Source: Cymbomonas tetramitiformis
Lineage: Eukaryota > Chlorophyta > Pyramimonadophyceae > Pyramimonadales > Pyramimonadaceae
DNA: 64,000 nt
Assembly: GCA_001247695.2 (NCBI GenBank)
Contig: LGRX02034674.1
Location: forward strand, 1 to 64,000
Reading direction: 5' to 3'
Shown here: positions 53,141 through 63,014 of the stretch, piece by piece
How positions within the stretch are numbered: position 1 is the first letter of the stretch
Layout of the letters: each line of letters begins with the position of its first letter
The notes under the pieces: generated by a model
What the model saw: the letters and a program-made list of their open reading frames with translations, nothing else
What the model was told of the DNA's origin: nothing
Databases searched by the model: none
Translations under genes and position numbers: made by a program

Positions 53141-53491
53141 AATGCCGTATTCCCTTGATTGGAAGATACCCATTGCATTATTGATCGAAAGGACTTGTAT
53201 CATACCTTCGCCTCTGCGATGTAATCTGCTGCCTCCCTATGGTAGGCATACGTCACATTGATTGCTTCGTCACCAGAGATATGCTACATGCAACAACCGG
53301 TCTATCCTGCCTTGATAGAGGGAACGTATGTATTCATTGTAAGAACTCAGCATTATTGTCTAGAGTTCGCGAGCCAGAGCCGTGTTTCTCTGTGAACAAG
53401 CATGCAAGGGCCATGTATACTGACGGCCACCGTGGCATACATTATTGCTGCCGCTGTGCTCCAGTTGCCTTTTGTAAACAACAAGCTACAG

Positions 53492-53713
53492 GACGATGGG
53501 TTGTGGTGTGCGGGACGACAGGAATGCCCCGTGTACTATGTGGTACTGGTTGGGGGTTCTGCTACCCCGACTGCCACTCAAGTGGTATCAGGACAAGCTG
53601 CAGATGGAACGACGGTTCAGCAGGTCGATCCGCGTGTAGCGCCCATCGTGCACCAAAGTGGCGTCCTATCGTACGATTCGGATGACAGCAGTATTCTGCA
53701 ATTCACAATCAAG
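53492..53713 (+). CDS. Exon: FN3-like domain, middle
   Basis: Acceptor AAGCTACAG, donor AAG|GTGCGG; 222 bp, phase 0/0. DDGLWCAGRQECPVYYVVLV then GGSATPTATQVVSGQAADGT follows the wording of repeated algal surface modules (Y-Y-V-V-L-x-G-G..P-T-A-x-Q-V-x-x-G-Q), and SGVLSYDSDDSSILQFTIK leads to the next exon. Confidence 0.65.
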
Positions 53714-54125
53714 GTGCGGATCAGTGGCATCAGCATGCTCGTAGCATAGTTTGCCAAGGGTGGCGTCACACCTGAGCATTGTGATTGGTGACGTACCAGC
53801 GCTCCAGTCCCTCCAAACTCTGTTTTCGGGTCGTGGGAGGAGGGGGCATCCTCGCCCCCATCCTGACACTATGCTGGTGGGTGTCAACAACTATTAATAT
53901 CAACCCGAGCCTACCACGAAGCACTTATATTTACCGAGCAACAGGGGCGTTCAACATCACACTCGGGACCACGACTTGGGTGTGTACGGCTTACGGGCCA
54001 AACACACACACACACATGTGATACTCTTTTGCCACGTGGCGTGGCGGGGCATACAAAGTTGCAGTTGTGAGGTGAGGCAGTGGATGGATTTCATACATGG
54101 TAGTGAGGAATGCGTTTACACGACA

Positions 54126-54186
54126 CGTCAGGTGGATCTTTTTGACGTCAGGGGGATCCTTTTGACGTCAGGGGGATCTTTTATGG
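54126..54186 (+). repeat. 20-bp tandem repeat, 3 copies
   Basis: GACGTCAGG(T/G)GGATC(C/T)TTTT repeated three times in the intron before the micro-exon. Confidence 0.8.
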
Positions 54187-54445
54187 GGCTCAAACCTGTG
54201 ACCGCTCGATCCTCAAGAATTACCCCACCCAGATTCCGGTTTTTGTTGGGGGGAAGCTTTGACTACTCTACAACCCTAAATTGTCGTCCGTCCCACCTCC
54301 ACACCCTCACTCTCATCCCCCAGGAGCAAAGCATAGGCAGCCCATACAAAAGCTTTCTTCCACAATGCACACCGACTGTGAGTAGACTGTGAGGCAACAC
54401 ATTTAGTGGATGAGGACTAGTTTTATATGCGGGAGGTTTGCACAG

Positions 54446-54508
54446 GGCCTGGCCTCTGAGACCACATATGACATTCATGTTGTCGGCCAGGATGCGCAGG
54501 GCAATTTG
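54446..54508 (+). CDS. Micro-exon: FN3-like domain end
   Basis: Only 63 bp between TTTGCACAG and GTGCGA, phase 0/0. GLASETTYDIHVVGQDAQGN is the L-x-x-x-T-x-Y-D-(I/V)-x-V-x-x-x-D-x-x-G-N closing strand of a fibronectin-III-like fold and fits directly after FTIK. Confidence 0.65.
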
Positions 54509-54812
54509 GTGCGATCTTTTGGACCGGTCCCTCTGCAGTTTCAGTCGCTGCTCATTGGAATTCTCTCACTGTGTGCGGCGGGTTGTACAATTTACATAAT
54601 GTGTGGCCTCTCATGATGTGCCCATACCTAGCCTGTAATTCCATTTGATAATATTCTGATTTCAGAATTGCAATAACTTCATGTTGTTGATTGCACGCGT
54701 TTGCTTGTACTGAACATGTATTTCCAAGAACTTTTAACATGCATTTCACCATTGCTTAACATGTGTGCTGGAGGTTTGTGTGGATGTGCTGGTGTTGCAT
54801 GTCAATACCCAG

Positions 54813-55106
54813 GGTACAACACTAATGGTGCAGCAGGATACTGCCGATGTTACTCCTCCCAAGATATCCATTTTTTATGATGCGGGACATAAGTACTACA
54901 AGCGTGGCTCACCGATTGCGCAGGACTTTTTCACTGCATTTGATGCCTACGATGGCGATCTCACCGAAAAAGTTTCAGTGGTTGGAACTCTGAGTACACA
55001 AGAGGACATATCCTCTGTTAAGCTTCGCGTGTCCGATAGCAGTGGCAACACTGCAGTCACATACGTGACCTGCAACTGTGCGACTTGCTATACGGGTCAA
55101 CAAACG
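54813..55106 (+). CDS. Exon: DUF5011/HYR-like Ig domain
   Basis: Acceptor CAATACCCAG, donor ACG|GTGAGA; 294 bp, phase 0/0. After GTTLMVQQDTADVTPPKISI come DAGHKYYKRGSPIAQDFFTA, FDAYDGDLTEKVSVVG and ISSVKLRVSDSSGNTAVTYV. The V-T-P-P-K-I, D-A-Y-D-G-D-L-T and V-S-D-S-S-G-N-T-A words are diagnostic of this bacterial/eukaryotic Ig-like family of surface proteins. It ends in a Cys cluster (CNCATC). Confidence 0.75.
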
Positions 55107-57893
55107 GTGAGAGCCCACAAAGACCCTTACACCCTTGCCCAGCTGGGGAACGTATCATGGTAGAGATAAAAGCCCACTTTAACATGAGAGGCAGAGTCAA
55201 GGGGGATGACCTGTGACACAGGATTGATTAAGATCATCCATATATATCTGCGAACGATATTTCTTGTTGATCTGTGAAACGGATTATGCTGCTAAATGTG
55301 GCACACGTTTGATACACATTTGCCGCTATTTATTCTGCATGATGGCTCATTGCCCATTGCATGAGTGTTTACATCGGTGAATGGCAACAATATATTTGAA
55401 TAAATTATCTGGCATTTACAGCAAACATGAGTCATGTGTCATTGCTGCTGAGGTATGCCGAAAAACAATACAATGCAGCGCATGTCCAAATTACAGTAGT
55501 GAATAATAGCACGGATTTGCAGTATTGTCCAGGGTCCATACATAACTATGATGAGAATCCGAGCCCAAAGAACTGAACGGGCATGGACCTATCTGTCTGC
55601 CTGTCCAGAGCTCCAACCATTCCTTCATTATAGTACAGCTGTGCCAGCAGGAAACCGTCAAGTAAGCACTGAAACAGTTGGCACTGCCATCAGAGGGCTG
55701 GGAGGAGTTCGAGAGCACATAGCCAGAGTCCGTGTCATATTAATAAGGCTAGCCCGCAGGCATAGCCAAAATCTACATATTACACATATAATAGCCATCA
55801 GTTTGCACCCTCACAAAGGAAGAATCCATACCAATGCCCACAGGATGCAGTAAAGATGACACGCAGCAGGCACCCGTAGTGCGCTACACACATCATCTGA
55901 AATGAAATGCTGCCGCACCCCTAGACTCAGCACCAAGCTGCTACAATGCACGTAGTCTTATAAATTTATGAGTGGCAAAACACAAATCCATAGGTACCTT
56001 TGGCGTGAATGTGCCACCAATTTCTGATGTTACTCGGTGCAACCTGACATGCATCCACAAACCCCGGGCTTTTCGGGGACTACCATTGCGGAAGCACGCG
56101 GTATCCTATTGCGCCGGAAATAGCCGGGCATCGGCCGTCTGATGAACTCAGCCATCAGCCCCCTTAGGAACACTGCACAGAAGGTAGTCAGATGGCAACC
56201 TCTCCTGCGCCACGTGTTCCTCCAGCACTTGAGCAGGCTGCACCTGAAGCTCGGGAATGCTGCCAGGTATGCAGAGCTGCTAGGCTTCCTGGCAATGGCA
56301 TTCTTGTCGTACACCAAGGATCCCCAGACGTATGCGGACCATTCTCCGTCGGTGCAGATGACTAGAACATGAGGGTCAAGAGGCTCGGGAGGGACCCCCA
56401 CGCAATAAAAAAGGCACACATCTAAAAAAGGTAGCCAATCACCTCAGAATAAGATACGATAGCACATCCCAGCGGGGGTTAGAACACCGGGTGACCGGAG
56501 GAGAAAGAGTTGATGGAGACGGTAATAATGCCCGGGAGTTGACTGGAGGCACACAGACTGTACTGAAATATGCGGAAAGGTGGGATCACCAGATAGTGAA
56601 TGCCTGCCTATGGCTTGCACGCCGTGAAGTAGTTCATGAGTAGCGTACTCAGGGAACTGTAAAAACAGTGTGTGCAATTGCGATGGCTGCTGTCACCATG
56701 ATCAAACATGTGGCTCACAATGTCAAAGAACGCATCCAAACAGGCGTGGTTAATCACGGATGTAGAAATGCGACAATGAACACAATGATTGGTCGTGTTG
56801 GCAAACATGGTATCTTGTCATTAAGGGCCTGAAATTCGAAGAACAGTTGTTCCCGTGAAGCCGGTAGTTTTGTCCGTGAACCATATGAAGGTTTGTTCAC
56901 ACCCGTTGATTTACTGACACATTTCTCATCAGCTCCCGGCATACACTTTCTATTGAGGCTCCCAAAACAGTTTTTTCTCCACAAAATGCGCCGGAGATGC
57001 GCAACCACAACAACCCGCAGCGAAAGCGCGCAGATGCCATCAGCAGACAGAATAGCCGCTGAGATTTCCTCCATCACAGCTGGACTCAACAGGGCTTCAG
57101 AGTCAATCAGGGTATGGGTCTCGGGACCCACCACTAATAATCCAGGCCGGCACAAGAGCAGAGTTAAATCGTTCCCCCAAAGGGCCTGAAGCTACCTGAT
57201 CATTCAGGGTGAGGCAAAGTAGATGATGCAACTCGGAATCCGGCAGGACTTTCAGGTGGCACAAAGGAACCTCTCTCTCCACCTTCTCCAGGTCCAGGTT
57301 AGAGACCTTCAGAAAATATTGACTGAGGGGGATGATAAAACCATAATGGCAGAGTCAGGATTCCTGAAACTTGAGCTGAATGGCGCTCGTCGGCCTCAGA
57401 GCAGCTTTAACTCATGGCACGGTGGCAGTAATTTTTGCACCCATAGCTTCATTCTGCTCAAGCTACCATGTTGCGAGGAGTAGCAGTGTTATCAGGGTCT
57501 CTACTGATCAGCAGTCAGCAAGTCAAGGATCTGACAATATTAGATCCAACGGTATTGCAGAGCAAACCTGCCATCTTTCAGCATGAAGACCGTTGAAATT
57601 CACCGGCTCTGCCAATCCACTGCCAATGGTGCCATAAATCAACAAATTTCCGGCGCGCCATTACCCACTTATTCGCGCGTAACGTGCACTATACATTGTC
57701 GATGAACTCACTGGCGTGCCACAGCGCACATGTGCATAGGATGAGTGTCCCTTGCTGATCAACTGCGTGCAAGGCACCCACACAGATGATGTGCAGTACA
57801 TTTCTTGGTAATTCCCCCGGGGCAACCCGGCAAATTATATGGAAAATGAGGATTAATATTGGTTGTGGTGGAAATGAGGAATGTCATTTACAG
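55107..57893. other. Unassigned; possible intron with decayed coding
   Basis: Several 75-135-residue open stretches exist on both strands (minus 56030-56419 and 56754-57155; plus 56142-56372). None has a recognised motif and they overlap antisense, so at most one strand is real. Minus-strand blocks such as HTLFLQFPEYATHELLHGVQ hint at an old element. If the exon at 57894 is valid, this is a 2.8-kb intron. Confidence 0.3.
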
Positions 57894-58115
57894 GCTTCAG
57901 CATCCATATTGGAGCGTGGCAACTTGATCACTGATAAAGAAGACAGTGTACGAGACAAACGTTATCATGACATAGAGCTGGAAGATGGCCGTGTTATGCG
58001 TGTAAACTCGAAGCTGGCGGGTGAGGAGTTGAGAAAATATCAAAAAATGGAGAAAACTGGGAAGTGCCACTGCAAATGCAAAAAAACTAATGGCTTACAT
58101 GGTGCAATGCTATGA
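57894..58115 (+). CDS. Candidate last exon: charged tail
   Basis: The acceptor ATGTCATTTACAG is good, entry phase 0 agrees with the Ig-domain exon, and the frame runs 73 residues to TGA: GNLITDKEDSVRDKRYHDIE, EDGRVMRVNSKLAGEELRKY and KTGKCHCKCKKTN. The charged, Lys/Glu-rich make-up suits a cytoplasmic tail or an unrelated gene. No transmembrane exon was found between, so membership is uncertain. Confidence 0.35.
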   Translation, partial: ASASILERGNLITDKEDSVRDKRYHDIELEDGRVMRVNSKLAGEELRKYQKMEKTGKCHCKCKKTNGLHGAML

Positions 58116-58449
58116 AATTGGCGTCGTCTTGAACGAGAAAAAAAGTACTGAGCAGGTTTACCAGCAAATGAAAAAAAAAAACGTCCCTTTAAAACGCCAC
58201 ACAACCTGAAAAGGTTGTCTTATTTATGAAAAACGGTTACTGTTGCTGTCATGCCTTGGACAGGCAAATGCATGCAAACTGTGGAAGTCCAAAATGCATT
58301 ATATGAATAAGCACGTCATGTGTGTACGAATGCTTTGTGAGGAGAATAAAGGGAAAATCCATTGCTTACGACAATCCTGTGACAAAGTGAAAGTTGTGGC
58401 ATGACACCCCTGCAATCTACATGTATAATATTATGATTATAAGTATAAC
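58116..58449. other. AT-rich flank
   Basis: Contains ACACAACCTGAAAAGGTTGT at 58198, partly self-complementary and matching 13318. Possible poly(A) signals (AATAAA near 58347). No gene. Confidence 0.4.
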
Positions 58450-58975
58450 CCCGTGTGTGTTCTTATCCTGAGACCGACTTCTTTGGCACCCCGTAGCCGC
58501 AAAAGATCGGGTGTACTATGTACCCACGCCGGGGTTCAAAGGAGTCAGCACACACTTCGGGACACTTATCCGGATCTCCGGAGCTCACAGGCTAGGGAAG
58601 AAGGGGACCCCCCCTAGCCTTCCTGAGCCACCTGAGCCCCTCTGCATTTGCACCGCTGGCATGCTGTTGCGGTGTCTGTGGAGCCGGGTCACCCTTGCAC
58701 CGCGAGCTGTGCGAGCCATCTCTCCACCACCAAGCCAGCCCGCTTGGCCACCCCTCTGCTCCCAAGCCTCACCTGGCCACTTGAGCCCCTCCTTAACTGC
58801 CCTACCGATGCACTGCTGCTGTTTCGCTGACGCTGGCTCACCTACGCCCCTTGAGCCACTCGTACCATCTCTTCACAACCAAGCCCACATTCAAGACCAC
58901 CCCGCCTTCTGCCCTCTGCCCGCCCTTAAGCCTAGTCCCAGGAGAGCTTGTCAACATACGACACGACCAGAATGA
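58450..58975 (+). mobile_element. High-copy dispersed repeat, copy 5 (longest)
   Basis: CCGTGTGTGTTCTTATCC, TTGGCACCCCGTAGCCGC, TACCCACGCCGGGGTTCAAA, CCGGATCTCCGGAGCTCACA, then a CACCCGAG/CCACCTGAGCC part followed by a second related subunit (58780-58930). GGGGTTCAAAGGAGTC resembles a pol III B box. Non-coding; the two overlapping ORFs are shadows. Confidence 0.7.
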
Positions 58976-59275
58976 CCAAGGGCTGTCTCAAGGGGCTACG
59001 GTGAGAATGATGAACTGAATTGCCCTCATTCGAATCTGTGCACCTACCACCGACGTGCCTGTAACCCACTACCTTTAGCACCAATACTGTGGAACTGAAG
59101 CCCTTGCACTGAATGCCTTGTGAGGATGCTGCAAGCTTAAGCAGTGCACTTTAATTAGACGGACATGAATTACACATTGAGCATGTGCACTGTAATTGCT
59201 GTGCCGCACTGCTTCTACATTGGGTCACATCCCCACAGTAGCTTGTGCGTCCCAAGCCTTCCTGGTGGCCGATAG
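58976..59275. other. No gene recognised
   Basis: 300 bp between the dispersed repeat and the LTR element; ends with the 5-bp target duplication GATAG (59271-59275). Confidence 0.5.
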
Positions 59276-59529
59276 TACCGGAATATCCTAGTTCACTAGA
59301 TATCAGAGGGTCCCGAACTGTCTGGATAAACTCTCATAATAAATAAACCCTAAGCTAGATATACCCGGAACGGTCTCGCAACGGTCTCGGAAACTAGCCT
59401 ACCTGTGACACAGCGTGTGTCACGGCACGAACCTATAGATCAGTCAGCAGTCCAGTGTTGGTCCTAGGGGTCTGTCATAGGGGCCTGCACCGGGACTCCC
59501 AGTCAGGGCTGCCTATACAGATTCCAGCA
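59276..59529 (-). repeat. LTR (3' LTR of the element)
   Basis: Matches 62779-63014 over its whole length. It differs by an extra palindromic GTGACACAGCGTGTGTCAC segment near 59405, which accounts for its greater length, and by a few substitutions around 59330-59345. The near identity suggests a fairly recent insertion. Confidence 0.9.
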
Positions 59530-59859
59530 CACCACCCCAGCACTGTGGGTGGTGACTGTCTAGGAGAGTCAGAATGTTAAGATAAGTTAGGGTAGGAGCT
59601 AGGGTGACAAACCTAACTGCTAATTCAACTGCGCAATTCTGATACACAAATTGAAACCCTCTAGCCGGCACAAGAGCAGAAACATACAGGCAACGCAAGT
59701 CCTGCTAAACTACTGAAAAGCTCTGTGTCAGCAAGTCAGATTGAAGAGTTCAAAGTTGTCAAAGCAAAAGTATAAACCAGATTGAAGACCGTGTTGAGGT
59801 CAAAGTACATCTCAGCACACCACCATGAAAGTGGTGTACTGCCAGAACCAGAAACATAA

Positions 59860-62625
59860 CTACTCGGGGTCAACGGCCAGAGGAGCACCGCCACCACAAC
59901 GAGCACTGTAGTAGTCCGCAGTAGCACGGCGGAGTAACACAGGGCTGCCAAAGTGCAAGGTGTCGGTCACCGAGAAATCATTCGCCAGAGAATTTGACGG
60001 AGTCGGTGTTGTTGATTCGTCGATCACGGGAGGCTGCATCGCACCGGGGTGCTGCCAAGTACTGCCCGACGGTGGCGCCTCGTCATCCGAAGACGATGCC
60101 GGCGACAACGGAGGACCGTCCTCAAATAAGATGCCAGGCGGCGGCGGCCCGGGATGCCACGGCACCGGAGCCATATAGAGGCCCTGCCGCCTCTGTACCC
60201 GCCGGTGGAGACGAGGCGGGATGGCACATGGCACCGTGACAAGCGGTGACTCCTCACTCCTGCACAGCACAGGCTGCCGCGCAGCCCGACCCGATACCTG
60301 CACAGGGTCGATGTCGTTGGCCACCGTATAGGTGGCAGCTCCCACTCCCACGACAGAAATCAAGAGAATGAAAGAGAGAAGGAAGGACATCCCCCACAAG
60401 CCCGCGTGGGCGGGGAAGCCCCACGGAGGCTTTCCACAGCCGTAGCTGCGGGGAGCACCCGCATGCCAATCTCCCAGAGCACCACCAGAGTGAGGTGCTC
60501 GGGTTGCGGGCGTCGACGAGTGATTTGCCGAGATGGCCGAGGCCCGCGGCTTCACGACGAAGCTGCCGTCAGCGAAGTCCTCGTAATCGTCCGTGTCGTA
60601 ACCCGTGAGATTAACCGGCTCGGCGGCGGCGTGGTTCACGGTCTGAACGAACCCAGCGAACTCACCGTCCGCGTCCGCTGTGGTGGTCACCCGCGCCGAT
60701 TGAAGTGGCGCGGGCTTCTCATCTTCTCCCTGCGAGACAGGCATAGCAGGGGCCGGCACGGCGGATGCCGATGCCGCCGCACCACCTGCCGGAACCTGCT
60801 CCTCCGGTGTGGCCACCGCTGCGGCGGGTACGCACACCAGAGCCGAAGCCCCCTGTCCGATGCCGGCAGGAGGCGGGAAAGATGCGTGAGTGTAATGCAC
60901 CTGCGGGTTGGCCGCGGAGTGAACCTCCGCGGCAAGATCGTCGAGCCGGCGGAGAATGTCATCTCCCTCGGAAGCCGGCTGCTGCTCCACGGTGAAGCCG
61001 TAGGCGGACACGTCGATGCCGCCGACCGCTCCCGCACAAAGCACCGCGGGCGGCCCGTACGCGGCTGCCGCACGCGCGAAGGACTCCGCCCCGTCATCCG
61101 CCGCCTGCTGGAACAACGCACACATGGCGAGTGCGTGCACCCCCTCTGCGTCCTCCTCGTCGATGGGAACGCAAAATGCCGCGGCAGAGGTGGGCGGGTG
61201 TTGGCGCCCGCCCAACGGGCAGTCGCGGTAAAAGTGATAGCTCTCACCTTTGCCCGCCTTCTTGCACCTACCGCAGAACGGCTTTGCCCGTTGATCGTCA
61301 CGGTCGAACCCCACTGGTGGGGCCTTGTGGGTCCCCATACGGAATCCCCGCGGCTGCTGCCCCCGCTGCTGCTGCTGCCGCTGCTGCACCCGCTCCCGTT
61401 GTTGACGCACAACCGGAGCGGCCTCACCTTGCTGCCGCTGTACGAGCTCCTTCAGCTCCGTGATCTTCTGCAGCAGTGCGTCGTACTCGCTGCTAGACAG
61501 GTGCGCGGAGATGCCGTCCGCGCCAGAAGCCGTCTTCCCCCCGCCCGTCTGTGCCCAAGCCTGGTAGATCTCCACAACCATGGAACGGAGCGAAACCAGT
61601 GACACATGAGCCAAGTCAGCGGTCATGGGATAGCGGACCTTCACCGCAGCGTAGAAGGTCGGGTCGAGTCGGGTGTAGAGGCTCAATTTCCTCGTGGCCT
61701 CGGTCGGTGTCCAGTCGGAAGCTCGGTTATCCCGCACCAAACGTTGTTCCTTAGCCAAGATCGGCTGCGGGTCAACGTTCGCGGGATAACGCAACGCGGC
61801 GTGCTCCTCCTGCTGTGACTCTCGTAGTGCCACTGGAACACAACCTTTGATGATGTCGACAAGGGCTCGCCGTCCATCTCGGTCAGTCGAAGAATCGGTA
61901 CCAGTCAGCCAGACGAACGCGTTGCTGTGCTTCTCAACCACCAGGGCAAGGACGTCGTAGAGAAGCCCATTCACCTTGTTGACCACGGGGGCCAGGGGGT
62001 CGTCGAGGTCAAAGGCACACAGTTCCAGCCCGGCCGACTGAAACTCCGTACGCAGCTGCACCACCAGGTCGGACAGAAGGCCAGCGTCGTCCGTACCGCG
62101 AAAATGATGTTTCTTGTCACCAAGAATATCCTCACGGACACTCTTGGCCCAAGCCCGATGGAGTCGCGCTTTGTAGATCTCGTCGACGAGCTTGGACTGC
62201 TCCTGCAGGTAACGCCTGACGGCCACGTCCTCGTCTACGTTTGATGCAGGGTTGGGGGTAGGAACAAAAGGCGTAGCCGCTGTTGGTGTGTTCCGCACCC
62301 CGTCGATCAACCTCAAAGAGGCATCGATGTCACTGTCCCTCGTGAGGGACTTCTTAGATCTTGTCGTCATGCCCATTTCTAGAAACGCCTGAGGGGAGGC
62401 GGTACGCTGTAACACGTTTGGGTAGGGTCGCGGAGAAAATGTGACGTCACAGACACGGAAAGAGCGGTCGGGCCATGCTAGCGAGGGGCGAAGGAAGATG
62501 TCGTCGAAGTCAAAGGTGCCAAGGTCACCAGCCCAAAATACGGCAGCAGGCAGGATCAGAGCGAGCAGAAAACCGTGAATAATGAACATTGCGACGACGA
62601 AACCCAATCCAAGCCGGCACCCCAT
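59860..62625 (-). CDS. Gag-like polyprotein with zinc knuckle and two membrane segments (921 aa)
   Basis: Intact ORF. Residues 8-32 are strongly hydrophobic (GFVVAMFIIHGFLLALILPA), like a signal anchor. An alpha-helical Gag-like region (about 85-380) has KLSLYTRLDPTFYAAVKVRY. A Gln/Arg-rich segment (about 400-430) leads to a zinc knuckle CX2CX9HX4C (Cys451, Cys454, His464, Cys469). Ala/Pro-rich and acidic regions follow, then a second hydrophobic segment at 746-768 (GMSFLLSFILLISVVGVGAA) and a Pro-rich tail. Gag proteins bind element RNA and form particles (established). The membrane segments suggest particles or proteins routed to membranes (inference). It lies centrally between the LTRs. 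Confidence 0.7.
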   Translation of the reverse strand: MGCRLGLGFVVAMFIIHGFLLALILPAAVFWAGDLGTFDFDDIFLRPSLAWPDRSFRVCDVTFSPRPYPNVLQRTASPQAFLEMGMTTRSKKSLTRDSDIDASLRLIDGVRNTPTAATPFVPTPNPASNVDEDVAVRRYLQEQSKLVDEIYKARLHRAWAKSVREDILGDKKHHFRGTDDAGLLSDLVVQLRTEFQSAGLELCAFDLDDPLAPVVNKVNGLLYDVLALVVEKHSNAFVWLTGTDSSTDRDGRRALVDIIKGCVPVALRESQQEEHAALRYPANVDPQPILAKEQRLVRDNRASDWTPTEATRKLSLYTRLDPTFYAAVKVRYPMTADLAHVSLVSLRSMVVEIYQAWAQTGGGKTASGADGISAHLSSSEYDALLQKITELKELVQRQQGEAAPVVRQQRERVQQRQQQQRGQQPRGFRMGTHKAPPVGFDRDDQRAKPFCGRCKKAGKGESYHFYRDCPLGGRQHPPTSAAAFCVPIDEEDAEGVHALAMCALFQQAADDGAESFARAAAAYGPPAVLCAGAVGGIDVSAYGFTVEQQPASEGDDILRRLDDLAAEVHSAANPQVHYTHASFPPPAGIGQGASALVCVPAAAVATPEEQVPAGGAAASASAVPAPAMPVSQGEDEKPAPLQSARVTTTADADGEFAGFVQTVNHAAAEPVNLTGYDTDDYEDFADGSFVVKPRASAISANHSSTPATRAPHSGGALGDWHAGAPRSYGCGKPPWGFPAHAGLWGMSFLLSFILLISVVGVGAATYTVANDIDPVQVSGRAARQPVLCRSEESPLVTVPCAIPPRLHRRVQRRQGLYMAPVPWHPGPPPPGILFEDGPPLSPASSSDDEAPPSGSTWQHPGAMQPPVIDESTTPTPSNSLANDFSVTDTLHFGSPVLLRRATADYYSARCGGGAPLAVDPE

Positions 62626-62778
62626 AGCTGCGGCTCAAAGTCGCTCACCGCAAGCCGCTCATCTCATAATTCTCCACAAATGCCCAAACGCGCTAACGCG
62701 CACCACCTCTCCGAGCGGCCGTTTAGCCAATCATGGCCAAACTAGCAAGTGGAATAAAGCGTGGATGGGGCCACGACC

Positions 62779-63014
62779 TACCGGAATATCCTAGTTCACT
62801 AGATATCAGAGGGTCCCGAACTGTGTGGATAAACTGTCTTAAGATAATAAACCCTAAGCTAGATATACCCGGAACGGTCTCGCAACGGTCTCGGATACTA
62901 GCCTACACAGCACGAACCTATAGATCAGTCAGCGGTCCAGTGTTGGTCCTAGGGGTCTGTCATAGGGGCCTGCACCGGGACTCCCAGTCAGGGCTGCCTA
63001 TACAGATTCCAGCA
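62779..63014 (-). repeat. LTR (5' LTR of the element)
   Basis: Counterpart of 59276-59529; contains GATATATCTAGC-type AT-rich DNA and CGAGACCGTTGCGAGACCGT, a direct 10-bp repeat, in element orientation. Probably the element's promoter. Followed by the target duplication GATAG. Confidence 0.9.

Larger units (their letters stand above)
19261..55106 (+). other. Proposed giant gene: secreted modular (adhesin-like) protein with transposon-filled introns
   Basis: Ten plus-strand exons (19261-19554, 28305-28670, 39455-39964, 40697-40826, about 42127-42382, 45987-46108, 52596-52799, 53492-53713, 54446-54508, 54813-55106) have AG/GT borders, and their splice phases match in order: 1/1, 1/1, 2/2, 0/0, 1/1, then 0/0. 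Exons 5-7 together spell one beta-sandwich module and exons 7-9 a fibronectin-III-like module, so the order is also right for protein content. Exon 11 (57894-58115) may be the last. Coding is at most about 2.7 kb in over 35 kb. All domains are of extracellular type. The 5' exons with a signal peptide were not found. The Pro-rich exon has a frame problem. The model rests on reading alone; RNA evidence would decide it. Confidence 0.65.
59276..63014 (-). mobile_element. LTR retroelement, gag-only (TR-GAG-like), 3739 bp
   Basis: Two direct repeats of 254 and 236 bp flank one long ORF. The element is bounded by GATAG on both sides (59271-59275 and 63015-63019), a clean 5-bp target duplication. In its own orientation the LTR begins TGCTGGAATC and ends CCGGTA. 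A possible primer-binding site TGGCCCCATCC lies 5 bp inside the 5' LTR; the polypurine tract is weak. No protease, RT or integrase is encoded, so it must depend on another element. Confidence 0.85.

Noticed and set aside
60687..61427. Second minus-strand frame inside the Gag region
   Set aside because: Arg/Ser-rich overlap of the same strand with no domain; the 921-aa frame carries the knuckle and hydrophobic segments.
60406..61602. 398-residue plus-strand ORF
   Set aside because: Antisense to the well-supported 921-aa Gag-like ORF; Arg/His/Cys-rich composition typical of a GC-rich shadow.
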